NCBI GenBank assembly: GCA_937901915.1
Contig: CALGUD010000127.1
Span: 1-35,864, forward strand
Length of the DNA: 35,864 nt
Reading direction: 5' to 3'
DNA from: an uncultured Flavobacteriaceae bacterium
GTDB lineage: Bacteria; Bacteroidota; Bacteroidia; Flavobacteriales; Flavobacteriaceae
Position 1 is the first letter of the stretch. Every line of letters begins with the position of its first letter. Below are positions 33,736 through 35,864 of this stretch, piece by piece. The notes under the pieces were generated by a model. The model was given only the letters and a program-made list of their open reading frames with translations, made no database searches and was not told the DNA's origin. Made by a program: the position numbers and the translations under genes.

Positions 33736-34998
33736 TTATTGTCCCCTGATAATTCGCACCGGATCTATTTTTTTTGCTTTGTTTGAAGGTAAATAGCCGG
33801 CAAAAAAAGTAGAAATTAATGCAAAAGTTATTCCTATAACATAAAACCAAAGGTTATAATTTACCGGGTATGTTTTAATTGTAGGCAATGCTTCTGTTTC
33901 AAAAGGCAAACGGTCAATAATAAAGGAAAAAAGGCCGCCAATCATTAATCCCAGAACACCACCTGCTACTCCAATTATGATGGCCTGGCTCATAAAAATC
34001 ATCTGTACGTCCGTTCCCGAAAAACCGGTGGCTTTTAAAATGGCAATGTCATTCATTTTTTCATAAATAAGCATATTCAGGATGTTATAAATCCCGAAAC
34101 CTGCAACAATTAAAAGCGTAATAGAAACTGCGTATGTAATAATATTTCTAATGGTTGTGCCTGTTTCAAATTGTGCATTGGCGGTATTTATATCTATAGC
34201 GGTAAGGTTAAACTGCCGCTCGATCCTTTGAGCCATTGCAGGGGCATTTTGTATTTCAAACAATTTTACATTGATGTCGGTAATATAATTTTCGGCTTCG
34301 CCTAAAATACGTTGAATTGTGGTAAGGTTTGTAAAGCTCTGAATGTCGTCAATCTCTGCGAGCCCGCTTTGGTAGATTCCAACTATTTTTAAAGGGAAAA
34401 GATCGCCGTTTACTGTAGCAATCTGAACCCGGTCGTCTACATCCAATGACATTTTTTTAGCCAATCCTGCCCCCAGTAATATTCCATTTTGATTATTTTT
34501 TAAGGCTTCCGGAGTTCCTTTTACAATATATTCACTGAAATTTGAAAGTCGTACTTCTTCCATAACATCTATCCCGGTTAAATTGCCACCCAGTTCTATA
34601 GACCCGGAAATGTAAAAGATCTGGCTTCGGACTTGCGGGATTGCACCTCTCACGTCCTTATTCTTCTTTAAGTGATCGAGAATAGGAAGTGCATTGTGGA
34701 TTTTTTTCTGGCTGAGTTTAGGCTTTACCGAATGAACAACGTTAAGCGAGTTTTGAAAGTCCTCATAAAGGTCCACCGGTTGCTTCTCAGAAGGCTCAAT
34801 CTCATTATAAATGTGTATATGGGGTGTTTGATTCAATATAAGGTCATCAAGCATTTTATTAAGCCCCGTCATAAAACTCACAAGTGTAATATAAGCACCA
34901 ATACCAAAAGTAACACCAAGAGCTGCAGTAGTAGTCTGCTTCATTTTGGTGAGCAAATGTGTTTTTGCAATACCGAGTATCACCTTCCAGTTAATCAT
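33736..34998 (-). CDS. MacB/LolC-type ABC transporter permease
   Basis: A 420-aa FtsX-family permease with four membrane helices: one near residue 22-45, then three in the C-terminal FtsX domain (ITYAVSITLLIVAGFGIYNIL, IIIGVAGGVLGLMIGGLF, and LWFYVIGITFALISTFFAGYLP; the last is followed by PSNKAKKIDPVRIIRGQ in the usual end position). A large periplasmic MacB-core domain lies between helices 1 and 2. YEKMNDIAILKATGFSG is the conserved coupling segment contacting the ATPase. Its ATG overlaps the adaptor stop by 4 bases. Substrate unknown: possibly a lipoprotein, peptide or small molecule. Confidence 0.9.
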   Translation of the reverse strand: MINWKVILGIAKTHLLTKMKQTTTAALGVTFGIGAYITLVSFMTGLNKMLDDLILNQTPHIHIYNEIEPSEKQPVDLYEDFQNSLNVVHSVKPKLSQKKIHNALPILDHLKKNKDVRGAIPQVRSQIFYISGSIELGGNLTGIDVMEEVRLSNFSEYIVKGTPEALKNNQNGILLGAGLAKKMSLDVDDRVQIATVNGDLFPLKIVGIYQSGLAEIDDIQSFTNLTTIQRILGEAENYITDINVKLFEIQNAPAMAQRIERQFNLTAIDINTANAQFETGTTIRNIITYAVSITLLIVAGFGIYNILNMLIYEKMNDIAILKATGFSGTDVQMIFMSQAIIIGVAGGVLGLMIGGLFSFIIDRLPFETEALPTIKTYPVNYNLWFYVIGITFALISTFFAGYLPSNKAKKIDPVRIIRGQ

Positions 34999-35864
34999 TC
35001 TTCCGGTTTATATATTTTTGTATTTTCATCAATGCCTGCAACCACTTCAACTTTATCAATGCTTTCTATGCCCACGGTAATTTCCGTAATGCCATTTTCG
35101 GTCTGTATTTTATTTTCTTCAATTAAATAAGATTTGGGTATGGTAAGTACATTTTTCTTTTCAGCGATTACAATATTAGCCTCACCTGAAAGTCCGGGAT
35201 AAAGAACCTCGGGGGCATTGTCAAATATTGCTTCTACCATAAAGGTCTGATTCCGTTCATCTTTTTTAGGATAAATTTTACTCACTTTACCTGTAAAGAC
35301 TTTATTTCTATAAGCATCGAGTGTAATAAGGACTTTGTGGCCTTCAGACACTTTTACAATATCAACCTCATCAACAAGCATTTCAATTACAAACGCATCT
35401 GAACTTCCTACCGCAGCTACGGGTTCCATAGTGTTTACAATTTCACCGGGGTTTTTGTACAAAGCATACACTTTTCCGTTAATTTTACTTTCTATGGTAA
35501 AGTCGCCGGTATTTATTAGTGAAGCCTGATAGCTGTTTTCAGCCTGTTCTACGGCAGTTCTTAATTCGTTTTTGGTCCTGTTATACCTGCTTTTTAGTTG
35601 TTGTAAATTTTTTTGCGACAGTTCGTAATTTAATTTTTTGGCATCATACGTTGCTTTGGAACCTATATGCTGCTCCCACAAATTCTTTTGCCTGAAATAG
35701 TTTATAGAATCATTTCTGTATTGAAGCATGGCTGCCTCAATTTCATCCTCTATTCCCTTTAATATCGCGGCATTTCCACGGTAATTTTGCCTGGCCAGTT
35801 CTAAAGAAAGTTTTGCATTTTGTGTGTTTAGTTGTGGGGTGTTGTTAATGATCTGTACAATGGG
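34995..35864 (-). CDS. HlyD/MacA-type periplasmic adaptor (N-terminus cut by window end)
   Basis: The reading frame is open to the window edge, with 45 more codons upstream of the first visible ATG at 35729, so at least 290 residues are present and the N terminus (signal/membrane anchor and first lipoyl strand) is missing. Seen: a long alpha-hairpin coiled coil (SLELARQNYRGN to NELRTAVEQAENSYQ), the lipoyl half with TIESKINGKVYALYKNPGEIV, the beta-barrel with LVDEVDIVKVSEGHKVLITLDAY (shown in part) and a membrane-proximal domain. It links the MacB-like permease to an outer-membrane TolC-type channel, which is not in the window but may be just beyond it. Confidence 0.88.
   Translation of the reverse strand, partial: PIVQIINNTPQLNTQNAKLSLELARQNYRGNAAILKGIEDEIEAAMLQYRNDSINYFRQKNLWEQHIGSKATYDAKKLNYELSQKNLQQLKSRYNRTKNELRTAVEQAENSYQASLINTGDFTIESKINGKVYALYKNPGEIVNTMEPVAAVGSSDAFVIEMLVDEVDIVKVSEGHKVLITLDAYRNKVFTGKVSKIYPKKDERNQTFMVEAIFDNAPEVLYPGLSGEANIVIAEKKNVLTIPKSYLIEENKIQTENGITEITVGIESIDKVEVVAGIDENTKIYKPEE

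Overview
The window is AT-rich DNA from a Bacteroidota genome, most likely a marine or soil Flavobacteriaceae. Shine-Dalgarno sites are largely absent, lipoproteins carry short Bacteroidota-type signals, and the protein families (ROK kinase, LOG protein, MurJ-like flippase, PHP-type phosphatase beside a BY-kinase) fit that group. I cannot name a genus. About 26.7 kb is one extracellular polysaccharide locus; the last 9 kb is ordinary chromosome.

Layout. (1) 71-11432, minus strand: a long tightly packed operon read from ugd through a MurJ-like flippase, four GT4 glycosyltransferases, a Wzy-type polymerase, two hexapeptide acetyltransferases, a second phosphoglycosyl transferase, a PurN-like formyltransferase and a last phosphoglycosyl transferase. 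Many neighbours overlap by 4-17 bases. (2) 11466-11865: remnant of an acyltransferase-3 gene at the head of that operon. (3) 12131-16541, plus strand: three tandem paralogous secreted beta-helix proteins, two of them lipoproteins. (4) 16665-18959, minus strand: UDP-glucuronate 4-epimerase-like and TviB/WbpO-like dehydrogenase genes, headed by a frameshifted scrap of another epimerase (18980-19065). (5) 19680-25957, plus strand: PglE-like aminotransferase, PglF/CapD-like 4,6-dehydratase, Wza-like export lipoprotein and Wzc-like tyrosine kinase, facing a CpsB/YwqE-type phosphatase at 25988-26731. (6) 26766-35864: hydroxyacid dehydrogenase, five proteins of unknown function (one lipoprotein), a LOG protein, a ROK kinase and a MacB-type efflux operon cut by the window end.

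Working model (inference): the dehydratase and aminotransferase make a UDP-4-amino-4,6-dideoxy sugar; the formyltransferase may N-formylate it; a PglC-like enzyme loads it on undecaprenyl phosphate; GT4 enzymes extend it with sugars including uronic acids (Ugd, TviB-like enzyme and epimerase); acetyltransferases decorate it; the flippase and Wzy translocate and polymerise it; Wza, Wzc and the phosphatase export it and control its length. The three beta-helix proteins would act on the polymer outside the cell.

The least expected features are the beta-helix triplet with differing sorting signals, and a matching upstream element found at 11931-12006 and 19110-19185, in each case just ahead of a decayed first gene of a minus-strand polysaccharide operon.
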